Part shown: positions 46,158 to 54,601 of the stretch, piece by piece | How the letters are laid out: each line of letters opens with the position of its first letter | Position numbering within the stretch: the stretch's first letter is position 1 | From: Alphaproteobacteria bacterium GWF2_58_20 | GTDB lineage: Bacteria > Pseudomonadota > Alphaproteobacteria > UBA1247 | Length of the DNA: 64,000 nucleotides | NCBI GenBank assembly: GCA_001768735.1 | Contig: MEMB01000006.1 | Span: 62,001 to 126,000 of the forward strand | Reading direction: 5' to 3' | Program-made: the position numbers and the translations under genes | Notes under the pieces: generated by a model | Told to the model about the DNA's origin: nothing | Databases searched by the model: none | The model's input: only the letters and a program-made list of their open reading frames with translations

Positions 46158-46691
46158 TTATCGGGCGGTTGTGGTGGCCTGGGCCTGGCGCATCTGGCGC
46201 GCGCGGGTCAGGATGGTGTCTTCAAGTTTGCTGGCCGTGCCTTCCGTGACGGCGGCGTCCACCCACTGTCCGGAGGCATCACGCACCTGCCGGAAGACGG
46301 AGACGCGCAGGCCATCGGAGCGCAGCATGCGGTCGAGGATGTAGATGTTGACCTTGAGGCGTTCGTCAGGATTGCCTGCGGGGGATTGCCAGTCGGTGAG
46401 GATGGTGCCGCCGAAGGGATCGGCCGCCGAAACAGGCATGAAGGAGATGGTGTCAAGGCTGGCGCGCCACAAGAAGCTGTTGACGCCGATGCCGGGGCCC
46501 GTATCCTCGGTTTTCTTGCGGTCGCCGAACAGGTCGAGCCCGCCTTCGCCAAAGATGCTGCCCGGATCCTTGGTACTGGGATTCTGGTGGCCAATGGCGG
46601 TGGGATATTCGGCTTTTGTCTCAATGCCGGAGCAGGCCGAAAGGGGCACGGCGGCAATCAGGAGAAGGGCAAGGAAAACGCGGATGTTCAT
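46158..46691 (-). CDS. DUF3576 family lipoprotein
   Basis: A 177-residue lipoprotein with lipobox PLSAC (Cys20). The mature part has [66 protein letters not shown] and a C-terminal LTRARQMRQ, the DUF3576 pattern found next to leuS in alphaproteobacteria. Envelope function, not characterised. The ATG at 46691 gives the signal peptide; a longer upstream frame does not. Confidence 0.85.
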   Translation of the reverse strand: MNIRVFLALLLIAAVPLSACSGIETKAEYPTAIGHQNPSTKDPGSIFGEGGLDLFGDRKKTEDTGPGIGVNSFLWRASLDTISFMPVSAADPFGGTILTDWQSPAGNPDERLKVNIYILDRMLRSDGLRVSVFRQVRDASGQWVDAAVTEGTASKLEDTILTRARQMRQAQATTTAR

Positions 46692-46899
46692 GGGAATCTC
46701 GTCTGCTGGTTTGTCCAAAACGGTCTCTTGCATAGCATCCTGCGCGCCCGCCCGCAATATCCCGTGTGCCTTTTAAAGGAAATCGCAAGATTTGCCGGCG
46801 GAGGTGTGTGGTATTTATGCCACATATGCGTGAAAAATATCACAGGAAATGACGAATGCGGTTGACGAGGGGGTGGGAAGCGGGGTATCCCTGCCTCAG

Positions 46900-46987
46900 T
46901 TCTCTCGCAGAACGGCGGTTTTCCATGGTGGATTTCCGCGGTGACGTGAAAAGCAATAGGGACTGTCTCTACGGGGACAGGAGCAAA
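46900..46987 (+). promoter_or_regulatory. Conserved 88-base porin leader with UNCG hairpin, copy 1
   Basis: This leader differs from the one at 48281-48368 at only three positions. Just before the ribosome-binding site it forms CTGTCTC-TACG-GGGACAG (46963-46980): a seven-pair stem closed by C-G with a UNCG-type tetraloop, and AGGAG overlaps the last stem bases. Upstream of 46900 the two loci no longer match. Likely a translation- or stability-controlling mRNA leader; function inferred. The rest of the gap 46692-46899 shows a short imperfect inverted repeat GTGGTA/TGCCAC near 46808 and no gene. Confidence 0.6.
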
Positions 46988-48058
46988 ATGAAAAAGATTC
47001 TTTTCGGTGCTTCCGCCCTGGCCCTGATGGTTGGCTCCGCTTCGGCGGCTGAAGCCCTCAAGCTTGGCCTCGGTGGTTATTACAATGTGTACGGCGTGTA
47101 TGTCTCCCAGGATGACGGCGCGACCGAACCGGGTGCGAACACCCACAATTTCGACATCAAGCGTGACGCGGAAGTGTCCGTGATGGGTTCGACCAAGCTC
47201 GACAACGGTATGGTTGTCGGTGCGCAGATCGACCTCACCACTGTCAATGCCATCAGCGCGAATGCTGCGAACGGCGAATCCAAGAGCAACCTGTTCATGT
47301 CCGGCAATTTCGGCAAGGTTGTTATCGGTGAAGAATACGCCGCCAGCTATCTGCTGCAGGTTGCTTCCCCGTCGGTTGACGACAGCTTCGACGGCATCAA
47401 CCCGAAGTTCGAACTGTTCAATCGCGCTGCCAACATTGCCCCGAACGCGATGGCGATGAATGTTGACAATTCCGCGAAGATCTCCTACCTGTCGCCCGTG
47501 ATGAGCGGTTTCCAGGCTGGCGTTTCCATCACCCCTGATACGGTTGGTGGTCTGACCTTCGCCGGTATGCGTAACGACAACGCAACTGGTTTCCAGATCC
47601 TTGATCTCGGCATGAAGTACAGCGGCGCAGCGGCTGGCACCACCTTCGACGTGGGTGTTGGTTACAGCAAGTCTGATGCCGAAACTGCTGCTGCGGCTGA
47701 GCCGTCTGCTTACAACCTCGGCCTGAATGTTGGCTTTGGTGCGTTCAAGGTCGGCGCTGGCTACGTGAAGAACGATGCCGATGCTGCCAATCTTGATTCC
47801 AGCGCCTATCAGCTGGGCGTTACCTATGACATGGGTGCCTACACCGTTGGCGCCAGCTACTTCCATGGCGAACAGGAAGTTGGCGTTGCCGGCACGGCCG
47901 ACGACAAGAACGCCCGTATCGTTGTTGGTGGCACCTACACCTACGGCCCCGGCATGACCTTCAAGGGTTCGATCCAGCATTTCGATCTGGACTCCGCGAC
48001 GGCAACCGACAAGAACGCGGGCTATGCCATCGTTCTGGGTACCAACGTGAACTTCTAA
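46988..48058 (+). CDS. Outer-membrane porin, first of three
   Basis: A 356-residue Gram-negative porin. Signal peptide MKKILFGASALALMVGSASA, then beta-strand repeats from LKLGLGGYYNVYGVYVSQDD to a C-terminal AIVLGTNVNF that ends in Phe, the barrel-insertion signal. Loop 3-like and GFQAGVSITPD and GAFKVGAGYVKNDAD strands fit the alphaproteobacterial porin_4-like family. ATG at 46988 follows AGGAGC; an in-frame ATG at 46925 would place 21 residues before the signal peptide and is disfavoured. Substrate preference cannot be read from sequence. Confidence 0.88.
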   Translation: MKKILFGASALALMVGSASAAEALKLGLGGYYNVYGVYVSQDDGATEPGANTHNFDIKRDAEVSVMGSTKLDNGMVVGAQIDLTTVNAISANAANGESKSNLFMSGNFGKVVIGEEYAASYLLQVASPSVDDSFDGINPKFELFNRAANIAPNAMAMNVDNSAKISYLSPVMSGFQAGVSITPDTVGGLTFAGMRNDNATGFQILDLGMKYSGAAAGTTFDVGVGYSKSDAETAAAAEPSAYNLGLNVGFGAFKVGAGYVKNDADAANLDSSAYQLGVTYDMGAYTVGASYFHGEQEVGVAGTADDKNARIVVGGTYTYGPGMTFKGSIQHFDLDSATATDKNAGYAIVLGTNVNF

Positions 48059-48087
48059 TCTGGCCTCAAAACCAGGTTTTGGTTCGG

Positions 48088-48120
48088 AAAGGGCGGGGGA
48101 AACCCCGCCCTTTTCTTTTT
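48088..48120 (+). terminator. Porin 1 terminator
   Basis: AAAGGGCGGGG-GAAA-CCCCGCCCTTTT with a following T-rich run. The same hairpin, with the preceding AAACCAGGTTTTGGTTC, is repeated after porin 2, showing that the duplication included the 3' end. Confidence 0.9.
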
Positions 48121-48174
48121 GTGCCTTGTCGGGCGGATGGCGTTTTCTCCCTATAAACGGGTTTCAGGCCCAGG

Positions 48175-48190
48175 CAGGATAAATATCCTG
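48175..48190. promoter_or_regulatory. Perfect palindrome upstream of porin 2
   Basis: CAGGATA-AA-TATCCTG, seven-base arms and a two-base centre, 106 bases before the conserved leader. Operator-like; I do not see it before porin 1. The surrounding gap 48121-48280 is AT-rich with a T-run near 48231 and no gene. Confidence 0.35.
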
Positions 48191-48280
48191 TCTGTCATGG
48201 CCATTTGTTGACGCTGTTTAGGGATTATATTTTTTTATTGTTCATTCAATTTCAATGAAACGATGTATACCATGATGGTA

Positions 48281-48368
48281 TTCTCTCGCAGAACGGCGGT
48301 TTTCCATGGTGGATTTCTGCGGTGACGTGAAAAGCAACAGGGACTGTCTCTCCGGGGACAGGAGCAAA
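48281..48368 (+). promoter_or_regulatory. Conserved 88-base porin leader with UNCG hairpin, copy 2
   Basis: Same leader as 46900-46987 with three substitutions. In the hairpin (48344-48361) the stem is unchanged and the only difference turns TACG into TCCG, still a UNCG tetraloop. The substitution therefore keeps the special loop, which supports selection on RNA structure; it could also be chance in a recent duplicate. Confidence 0.6.
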
Positions 48369-49436
48369 ATGAAAAAAATTCTTTTCGCCTCTTCTGCCCT
48401 GGCCCTGATGGTTGGCTCCGCTTCGGCGGCTGAAAATCTCAAGCTTGGCCTCGGTGGTTATTACAATGTGTACGGCGTGTATGTCTCGCAGGATGACGGC
48501 GCTGGCGAACCGGGTGCGAACACCCACAATTTCGACATCAAGCGTGATGCGGAAGTGTCCGTGACGGGATCCTTCAGGCTTGACACCGGCATGGAAATTG
48601 GTGCGCAGATCGACCTCGCCACGGTGAATGCCATCAGCAAGAATGTGATTGTCAATGGTTCCGACAAGAGCTTCCTGTATTTCAAGAGCACCTTCGGCAA
48701 GGTCATCGTTGGTGAGGAATATGCCGCCAGTTACCTGTTGCAGGTCGCGGCTCCGTCGGTTGATGACAGCTTTGATGGTCTGGCCCCGAAGTTCGAACTG
48801 TTCAATCGCGCTGGCAACCTTGCCCCGAACGCGATGGCGATGAATGCGGACAACCTCGCGAAGATTTCCTACCTGTCGCCCGTGATGGGCGGTTTTCAGG
48901 CCGGCGTGTCCCTTACGCCGGACACGGGGGCCATGATCTTCAACGGCATGCGGACAGACAACAACGCGGGCCAAAGCCAGATTCTCGATTTCGGCGTGAA
49001 GTATGCCGGCGCAGCGGCTGGCACCACGTTTGACGTGGGCGCTGGTTACAGAAAGGCTGATGGCGAAGGTGCCGGTGCGGCGGATCCGTCGGCCTACAAC
49101 CTCGGGCTGAATGTTGGCTTTGGTGCGTTCAAGGTCGGCGCTGGCTACGTGAAGAATGATGCCGATGTCGCCAATACGGATTCCAGCCAATATCAGCTGG
49201 GCATCAATTACGACATGGGTTCCTATACGGTTGGCGCCAGTTATTTCCATGGTGAACGGGAAATCACGGCAACGACCAAGGACAAGAATGCCCGCATTGT
49301 TGTTGGCGGCACCTACAATTACGGCCCCGGCATGACCTTCAAGGGTTCGATCCAGCATTTTGATCTGGACTCCGCGACGGCTGCCGACAAGAACGCGGGC
49401 TATGCCATTGTTCTGGGTACCAACGTGGCCTTCTGA
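48369..49436 (+). CDS. Outer-membrane porin, second of three (paralog)
   Basis: A 355-residue porin closely related to the one before: same signal peptide apart from one or two residues, same first strand, same C-terminal stretch GPGMTFKGSIQHFDLDSAT and terminal Phe. They differ mostly in putative surface loops (for example NVIVNGSDKSFLYFKS versus NAANGESKSNLFMSG, and REITATTKDKNA versus QEVGVAGTADDKNA), as expected if paralogs diversify in exposed loops. The start follows the same AGGAGC. Clearly a tandem duplication. Confidence 0.88.
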   Translation: MKKILFASSALALMVGSASAAENLKLGLGGYYNVYGVYVSQDDGAGEPGANTHNFDIKRDAEVSVTGSFRLDTGMEIGAQIDLATVNAISKNVIVNGSDKSFLYFKSTFGKVIVGEEYAASYLLQVAAPSVDDSFDGLAPKFELFNRAGNLAPNAMAMNADNLAKISYLSPVMGGFQAGVSLTPDTGAMIFNGMRTDNNAGQSQILDFGVKYAGAAAGTTFDVGAGYRKADGEGAGAADPSAYNLGLNVGFGAFKVGAGYVKNDADVANTDSSQYQLGINYDMGSYTVGASYFHGEREITATTKDKNARIVVGGTYNYGPGMTFKGSIQHFDLDSATAADKNAGYAIVLGTNVAF

Positions 49437-49466
49437 TCTGGGCGCAAAACCAGGTTTTGGTTCAGG

Positions 49467-49497
49467 AAGGGCGGGGGAAACCCCGCCCTTTCCTTTT
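49467..49497 (+). terminator. Porin 2 terminator
   Basis: AAGGGCGGGG-GAAA-CCCCGCCCTT followed by TCCTTTT; near-copy of the porin 1 terminator. Confidence 0.88.
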
Positions 49498-49600
49498 GTG
49501 CATAAAAAAGATTGTTTTTGTTATGCAAATTTCCTACAAGGGAAGTGATTTTCATCGGTTTTCCCTCATCAGGGATCTTTTTTTGCGAGAGGTGTTTTTG

Positions 49601-50701
49601 ATGTCGTTCCGTTTCTGGCCCTGTTTTTGCATTGCCGCGTGTTTGTCGTCTGGAGCCTTTGCGGCGGAGACGAATCCCATGGCGCTCAAGCTTGGGATTT
49701 CCGGCTGGTATGAAATCTATGCCGTGGGGGCTTCCCAGAGTGATGGCCCGGGTGAACCGGGTGCCAATGAACGTGGGTTTGATCTCAAGCGCCGCGCCGT
49801 TGTCAATTTTTTGGGGGAAACCCGCATGGATCAGGGCATGCGTGTCGGCTTCAACTTCGGCATCAAGGGACAGAATGACCCGAACGACCGGATTGACACC
49901 ATGTATCTCTGGTTTGAGGACGACTGGGGCCGGATGGAAGTCGGTTCGCTCTATCCGCCGCCGTCCATGATGCATATTGCCGCGCCAACGGTGACCGTGT
50001 TTGACATCAATGACCCCAATTACGTGGTTGCCGACCGTGGCACCAACATGGCGCAGGATGGATATGTCACGCTTTATACCGTCTATCCGCTGCTCGCGCA
50101 GAAGCTTGTCTATTACACGCCGAACATCGGCGGGTTCCAGGCGGGCATTTCCTATGCGCCGGAGAACATGATCGATACGGCGTATTTTGGCATGCGTGCG
50201 GATAATGATCTGGACGATTTCGGCGACATCTGGGAAATGGTGGCCGTGTATCATGGCGGTGATGAGGATGGCCTGAACTGGGGCGTTTCCGGTGCGTATG
50301 CCCGTGCGGGGCTTGAAACAGCGTCCGTCTTTTACAATGATGATCTCGAATCCTGGAGCGTGGGCGCTGAAGTGGCCAATGGTCCGTGGACCGTAGGCGG
50401 CGGTTACACGTTTGACAACTACGCCATGTCGAGCGGTTCTGACAACAAGGCCTGGTCGGTAGGGGTGCGCTATGAGGATGAGGACTGGCGCGCCAGCATG
50501 ACGGCGTTCCGCAGCAAGATCCAGACGGGGGCCGGAAATCCGGACGATACCTACAACCGTTATGTGGCAGGCTGGGCAACGGATATTGGCCCCGGCGTCG
50601 AAGTCAACGCCTCCCTGCAGTATCATGAATTTGATGGGGCCCTGCTCTCCAGCCGCAATACGGCGCAGGTCGCCACTGCCGGCATGGTGGTGAATTTCTG
50701 A
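49601..50701 (+). CDS. Outer-membrane porin-like protein, third of three
   Basis: A 366-residue more distant relative. Signal peptide MSFRFWPCFCIAACLSSGAFA; first strand MALKLGISGWYEIYAVGASQSDGPGEPGANERGFDLKR parallels the other porins; it ends VATAGMVVNF with terminal Phe. Its loops differ and it lacks the conserved leader; the upstream region is AT-rich with GAGAGG near the start. Probably an older duplicate with a separate specificity. Followed by its own terminator. Confidence 0.82.
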   Translation: MSFRFWPCFCIAACLSSGAFAAETNPMALKLGISGWYEIYAVGASQSDGPGEPGANERGFDLKRRAVVNFLGETRMDQGMRVGFNFGIKGQNDPNDRIDTMYLWFEDDWGRMEVGSLYPPPSMMHIAAPTVTVFDINDPNYVVADRGTNMAQDGYVTLYTVYPLLAQKLVYYTPNIGGFQAGISYAPENMIDTAYFGMRADNDLDDFGDIWEMVAVYHGGDEDGLNWGVSGAYARAGLETASVFYNDDLESWSVGAEVANGPWTVGGGYTFDNYAMSSGSDNKAWSVGVRYEDEDWRASMTAFRSKIQTGAGNPDDTYNRYVAGWATDIGPGVEVNASLQYHEFDGALLSSRNTAQVATAGMVVNF

Positions 50702-50727
50702 TCAATTTCAAAAGGTGTCATGGAAAG

Positions 50728-50757
50728 CGGCCCGGGCATGTTCCGGGCCGTTTTTTA
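50728..50757 (+). terminator. Terminator after third porin
   Basis: CGGCCCGG-GCATGTT-CCGGGCCG followed by TTTTTTA. Confidence 0.9.
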
Positions 50758-50818
50758 TTTCTTTTTTGGTGGGATGTGTTACTTTTAAATCCATCTTTAA
50801 AGGGGAGAGGCACATCCC

Positions 50819-51376
50819 ATGGCGAACATGATTTTGTCGGTGATCGCGATAGCGCTTGTGGCGATCATGGTGGTGGTTGGGGTGTTTTATGGTGGCGCCA
50901 TGTTCAGTTCCTATCAGGCGGAGGCGCAGGCCACGCGGCTGATCGGCGAGGCGGAGCATATCGCCGGTACGGTTTCCATGTACGCCAACGAGCAATACAT
51001 GCTGCCCACGCATCTGACGGCGCTTGTGGAGAAGGAATATTTTTCCGAGGCGCCGGCCAAGGGGGTTCATACCCAGTGGAAGCTCAGCAAGGGCTATGCC
51101 GTGAATGCCATCGGGGCGGGGACGCCCGTGCACCAAAGCTGTCTTTCGGCGCGCCGGCGCTGGGGGTTTGATGCCGCCAAGCATTGCGCAGATGCGGAAG
51201 CCGCCGGTTGCACGCCCAGCAACGATGTGGCCCCGCAGGGTTGCAACAGCCATTGCATGCGGGTTTGCTACAATCCGGAAGATCTGACGCAGTGGAATCC
51301 GCAATTGAGCCAGGATGACCCCTGCTGTATCGACAATTCGCGGGATTCGTCCATCCTCGATCCCATTTTTCCCTGA
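50819..51376 (+). CDS. Pilin-like cysteine-rich membrane-anchored protein
   Basis: A 185-residue protein with one hydrophobic N-terminal helix (ILSVIAIALVAIMVVVGVFYGG) followed by an amphipathic helix (YQAEAQATRLIGEAEHIAGTVSMYANEQ), the shape of type IVb pilins or pseudopilins. A clear prepilin-peptidase site (G before the helix with E at +5) is missing, so the pilin assignment is tentative. The C-terminal half has eight cysteines, including CNSHCMRVC and DDPCCID, suggesting disulfides. Not a recognised family. The next two genes also encode exported cysteine-containing proteins. Confidence 0.5.
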   Translation: MANMILSVIAIALVAIMVVVGVFYGGAMFSSYQAEAQATRLIGEAEHIAGTVSMYANEQYMLPTHLTALVEKEYFSEAPAKGVHTQWKLSKGYAVNAIGAGTPVHQSCLSARRRWGFDAAKHCADAEAAGCTPSNDVAPQGCNSHCMRVCYNPEDLTQWNPQLSQDDPCCIDNSRDSSILDPIFP

Positions 51377-51391
51377 TTTTCGGCTTTTTTT

Positions 51392-52621
51392 ATGAGGCAT
51401 CTTCTCATGTCCCGCATCGCGTTTTTCCTGGTTTCCCTGCTGGTTTTGGCATCTTCCACCGCACAGGCGGCGGATTCGGCGCAGAGGGAACATGTGTTCC
51501 GGCGACGGATCGAGATCTGCATCGCATGGGGCGGCTGCGATGAGGACGGGGCTGCCGTTTCCGTGACCGGTGCGCCGGTCATCTCTCCCATCGCCGACCA
51601 GCGGATCGCCAAGAACGATATTACGGATGCGATCTCATTCACGATTTTTGATATGGATACGCCTGTTTCCGAACTGGTTGTTGGGATTTCTTCCGCAGAC
51701 GGAGTCTTGCTGCCGGCTCCCGGCATCTACCATTCCTGCAATGCCGGAATATGCGAGATGATCTTGACGCCCGCAACGGATGAAATTGGACAGGCTCCCA
51801 TTACGGTTTCGGTCAGCGATGGTACGCATACGGCATCCAGCATTTTCTCATTGCGGGTTTTGGATGCGTCTGCGCCGTTCATTGGCCCGATCGCCAACCA
51901 GTCCGGGCCGGTAAACCAGCTCATGGGGCCTGTCGCCTTCCTTGTGGACGATCTGGATACTCCCCTGGAGGATTTGGTGCTGGATGCATTTTCCAGCAAT
52001 GAAGGAATCCTGCCCGTGGCGGGGATAAGTTTTGGCGGAGGAGGGGGATCCCGCACGATTGCACTGCAACCCCAGACAGACGCTTTGGGCGGTGTGGATG
52101 TGTCCTTGGTTGTGCGTGATCCCGAAGGGCATGTCGGGGAACGGGTTTTTCATGTTGATTTTGTTCCGGCAGCGGAACCTCCGGCAGTAATGCCGCCTGA
52201 AATCGTATGTGATGATTGTGACACAAAGGTTGTGTGTGATAACAATGACGATTATGAAATTGAATTCACAATTGATGATGCCGACTTTGATGTAGATGAT
52301 TTGGTGGTTCGCGTTCGTCCTGTTGATACACAGCAGAAAACTTTTGTTGGACTTGTTATTTCGTGTACAGGAAACAATTGTATTGTTTCCGGAAGTAGTA
52401 CAAATTATTCAGGTGAAGAATTATTTCAGATTGTTGTGTGTAATCCTGACGGCGCCTGTTCAAGTAAAGATTTTGTAATGGAAACCGTATACAATAAGGA
52501 TAACCTCGCCGGTTCTTTGTATGTTTACATGTTTAATAGAAACTATCATTATTTTGGGATTTTGAAACGCGTCGGGGTTGAGTTCTGGGCCTATTATCCC
52601 GGCCATATTTACGAGTTTTGA
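51392..52621 (+). CDS. Secreted protein with tandem Ig/cadherin-like repeats
   Basis: A 409-residue exported protein (signal peptide ending SSTAQA). It contains three repeats starting like PVISPIADQ..., PFIGPIANQ... and PPEIVCDDC..., each with an (I/V)xFxxxDxDTPxxxL-type core, resembling tandem bacterial cadherin/Ig-like domains. The third repeat and the tail (from about residue 270) carry extra cysteines and are encoded in much more AT-rich DNA than the rest. ATG at 51392 or 51407. Function unknown; adhesion or structural surface role is inferred. Confidence 0.55.
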   Translation: MRHLLMSRIAFFLVSLLVLASSTAQAADSAQREHVFRRRIEICIAWGGCDEDGAAVSVTGAPVISPIADQRIAKNDITDAISFTIFDMDTPVSELVVGISSADGVLLPAPGIYHSCNAGICEMILTPATDEIGQAPITVSVSDGTHTASSIFSLRVLDASAPFIGPIANQSGPVNQLMGPVAFLVDDLDTPLEDLVLDAFSSNEGILPVAGISFGGGGGSRTIALQPQTDALGGVDVSLVVRDPEGHVGERVFHVDFVPAAEPPAVMPPEIVCDDCDTKVVCDNNDDYEIEFTIDDADFDVDDLVVRVRPVDTQQKTFVGLVISCTGNNCIVSGSSTNYSGEELFQIVVCNPDGACSSKDFVMETVYNKDNLAGSLYVYMFNRNYHYFGILKRVGVEFWAYYPGHIYEF

Positions 52622-54024
52622 TGAAAGGGTGGGCTGCGGCCATGAAAATTCGTTTCTGGGCTTTTTTGTGTTTTGCGCTTCCCGCAGCGATGTTCGCCCC
52701 GGCGCCATCCATGGCGGATGTAAGCAATGAATTTACGGAACAATACAATGAGTATTGGCCATGGGCTTATTTTGCCAATCCTCTTGATGGCCCGGTTTTT
52801 CTCATTACATCCCCGGATATGGATGACAGCATGATCAATGATCTTGGTCTTGTTCCCGTGGTGACAACTACCTTGTCGGAATTCGGCGCCCAGACTCCTG
52901 TGGTTGAGAGGGTTCCGGGGACACACTACTATATGCTCAAGGTTCCATACAGCCTTGACGAACGTCCTTTGGTTGGAAAACAGCTTTTCACGGTTAATCT
53001 TGGCATCACGAATCCGAACATTACGCATGAAAATCCGGATTCAACCCTGCAGCTTTCTCTCGGAACCGGGATCAGAAACCAGTGGGGGGTGCAAAAAAAC
53101 AGTAACAAACTCATTTGTGACACGGCATCCCGCAAGGACACGGATTCCATTTTTGCGGAGTGGCACAGCAAATTTGTTCTCCATGGTTTGAAGCCGCTTG
53201 CGGCCGGCGCCGGAGAATCCTGTGCATCCGTTGACAATTTTTCCGAGACGGTGATGGTCGTTCCCCCCAATGTGGATTACATGCTGAAAAGTTTCCAGAT
53301 CAACCGGGTTTACATGCCATCGGTTCCTCCACCTGCCACTGTTTCCTGTACGGTTGACTTCAATGGGCAAAGTCATGCCATTACAGCAACGCTGGATCAT
53401 GCGCCTGCCCCATCTTCATGCCTTGATGACTGTAATGGTTTTTCCGGGTATTTGCATGCTTGCCTTGATGATTGCGGCCCGGGCTATCCGCTTTCCTGCC
53501 GGCAGGACTGTCCTGTGTGTAATGTTTTTCATACCCATCCCGCTTGTGAACTCAGGGATTATGTTCCCCTGTGCATGAGTGATTGCAAACCTGAAATTGC
53601 CAGCTATAGCGGGAACCCGAACCTTTTGTTGGAAGGTGTCCGGTCGATTTACCTGCCCTTGCAATCCAAACCTGTTGTCATTACCTGCAATGATGTGGGT
53701 CACTACAAATGGCAGCTGGGGGATGACATCAAGATGGCGCAATTTGACATTGTGCCATATTCCATCGCCAATCCTGATGATCCTGTTTATGAAAGTCCTT
53801 GCGGAGCGCATTGCTGGGGTGTTGTCAATAACCTGTTTTATCCCATATGGTTTTATGATGGGGATTGTACGGGCTATTGTATCTGGAACCAGTCATCTGG
53901 TGGGGACAAGGTATTTTGTGATTATGTTTATGGTGGTTATGATTCATGTGCGTACGCAAAATATTATGCCACTCATACGCCGCTTGTTCCTGCAGGTGTA
54001 AATCCTCCCTTCTTTCCGGACTAA
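52621..54024 (+). CDS. Secreted cysteine-rich protein of unknown family
   Basis: A 467-residue exported protein whose ATG shares a base with the previous stop (TGATG); MKIRFWAFLCFALPAAMFA at 52642 may be the true signal-peptide start. The middle has a run of paired cysteines, CLDDCNGF, ACLDDCGPG, SCRQDCPVC and CMSDC, and the C-terminal part more (CGAHCWG, CTGYCIW, CDYVYGGYDSCAYA). No family recognised. Many disulfides imply folding in the periplasm or outside the cell. Last gene of the 50819-54024 operon; its end overlaps the converging L,D-transpeptidase by four bases. Confidence 0.55.
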   Translation: MKGWAAAMKIRFWAFLCFALPAAMFAPAPSMADVSNEFTEQYNEYWPWAYFANPLDGPVFLITSPDMDDSMINDLGLVPVVTTTLSEFGAQTPVVERVPGTHYYMLKVPYSLDERPLVGKQLFTVNLGITNPNITHENPDSTLQLSLGTGIRNQWGVQKNSNKLICDTASRKDTDSIFAEWHSKFVLHGLKPLAAGAGESCASVDNFSETVMVVPPNVDYMLKSFQINRVYMPSVPPPATVSCTVDFNGQSHAITATLDHAPAPSSCLDDCNGFSGYLHACLDDCGPGYPLSCRQDCPVCNVFHTHPACELRDYVPLCMSDCKPEIASYSGNPNLLLEGVRSIYLPLQSKPVVITCNDVGHYKWQLGDDIKMAQFDIVPYSIANPDDPVYESPCGAHCWGVVNNLFYPIWFYDGDCTGYCIWNQSSGGDKVFCDYVYGGYDSCAYAKYYATHTPLVPAGVNPPFFPD

Positions 54025-54560
54025 AAACAGGCTGGCCGAATTTCCATCTGGTCGCCCGGCGCGCAGGTTTCCAGCAGGGCCAGCAGGTCGGGCAGGGCGA
54101 GAGCCACGCAGCCCGCCGTGGGGGCAAGCCCTTCGCGCGCCACATGCAGGAAAATGGCACTGCCCTTGCCCGGAATGGCCGGATTCATGTTGCAATCCAG
54201 CACAACGATGACATCATAAACAGGGTCTTCCCGCCACAGCTGTTCATGGCTTGCGGGAAATGGCAGGGATACCGGCTGGTTGTAGGCGCCATGCGCGGGA
54301 TCGTCGCACCAGCCGTCGTCGGGGCCGATAGGGAAAACCGGCAGGCCGGTTTTGGGCGCCGGTATCCGGTCGGGCCGGTAAAGAACCCGCAAGAGCGGGA
54401 AATGACCTGCCGGGGTTGCGCCATCGCCTTCCTTTTTGTTCCGGGTGATGCCGCTGCGTCCAAGGGCGCAGGCTACGGTTCTGGATAAAAGACCATTCCC
54501 CGGCCATTCAAGATGCCCTTTTTGTGGAGAATCCGGATCTGCGGCAACCAAAATCTTCAT
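54021..54560 (-). CDS. L,D-transpeptidase (YkuD domain)
   Basis: A 179-residue YkuD-domain enzyme. The active site is HVAREGLAPTAGCVAL with His139 and catalytic Cys151; GDGATPAGHFPL is the usual N-terminal family motif. It cross-links peptidoglycan by 3-3 bonds or attaches proteins to it. No signal peptide is seen (MKILVAADPDSPQ), as in many proteins of this group whose cytoplasmic or exported site is unsettled. It diverges from the winged-helix regulator gene. Confidence 0.85.
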   Translation of the reverse strand: MKILVAADPDSPQKGHLEWPGNGLLSRTVACALGRSGITRNKKEGDGATPAGHFPLLRVLYRPDRIPAPKTGLPVFPIGPDDGWCDDPAHGAYNQPVSLPFPASHEQLWREDPVYDVIVVLDCNMNPAIPGKGSAIFLHVAREGLAPTAGCVALALPDLLALLETCAPGDQMEIRPACF

Positions 54561-54601
54561 GCTGGCCTCGTGCGTGTTTTTCCCTTATAGGATAGGCTGT
54601 C

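Noticed and set aside
44411-46249. 612-codon plus-strand frame across leuS
   Set aside because: Entirely antisense to a certain leuS gene; low-complexity Gly/His/Phe-rich translation.
46925-46987. In-frame ATG that would extend porin 1 by 21 residues (also porin 2)
   Set aside because: It would put charged residues before a good signal peptide and lacks a ribosome-binding site; the conserved leader is better explained as untranslated RNA.
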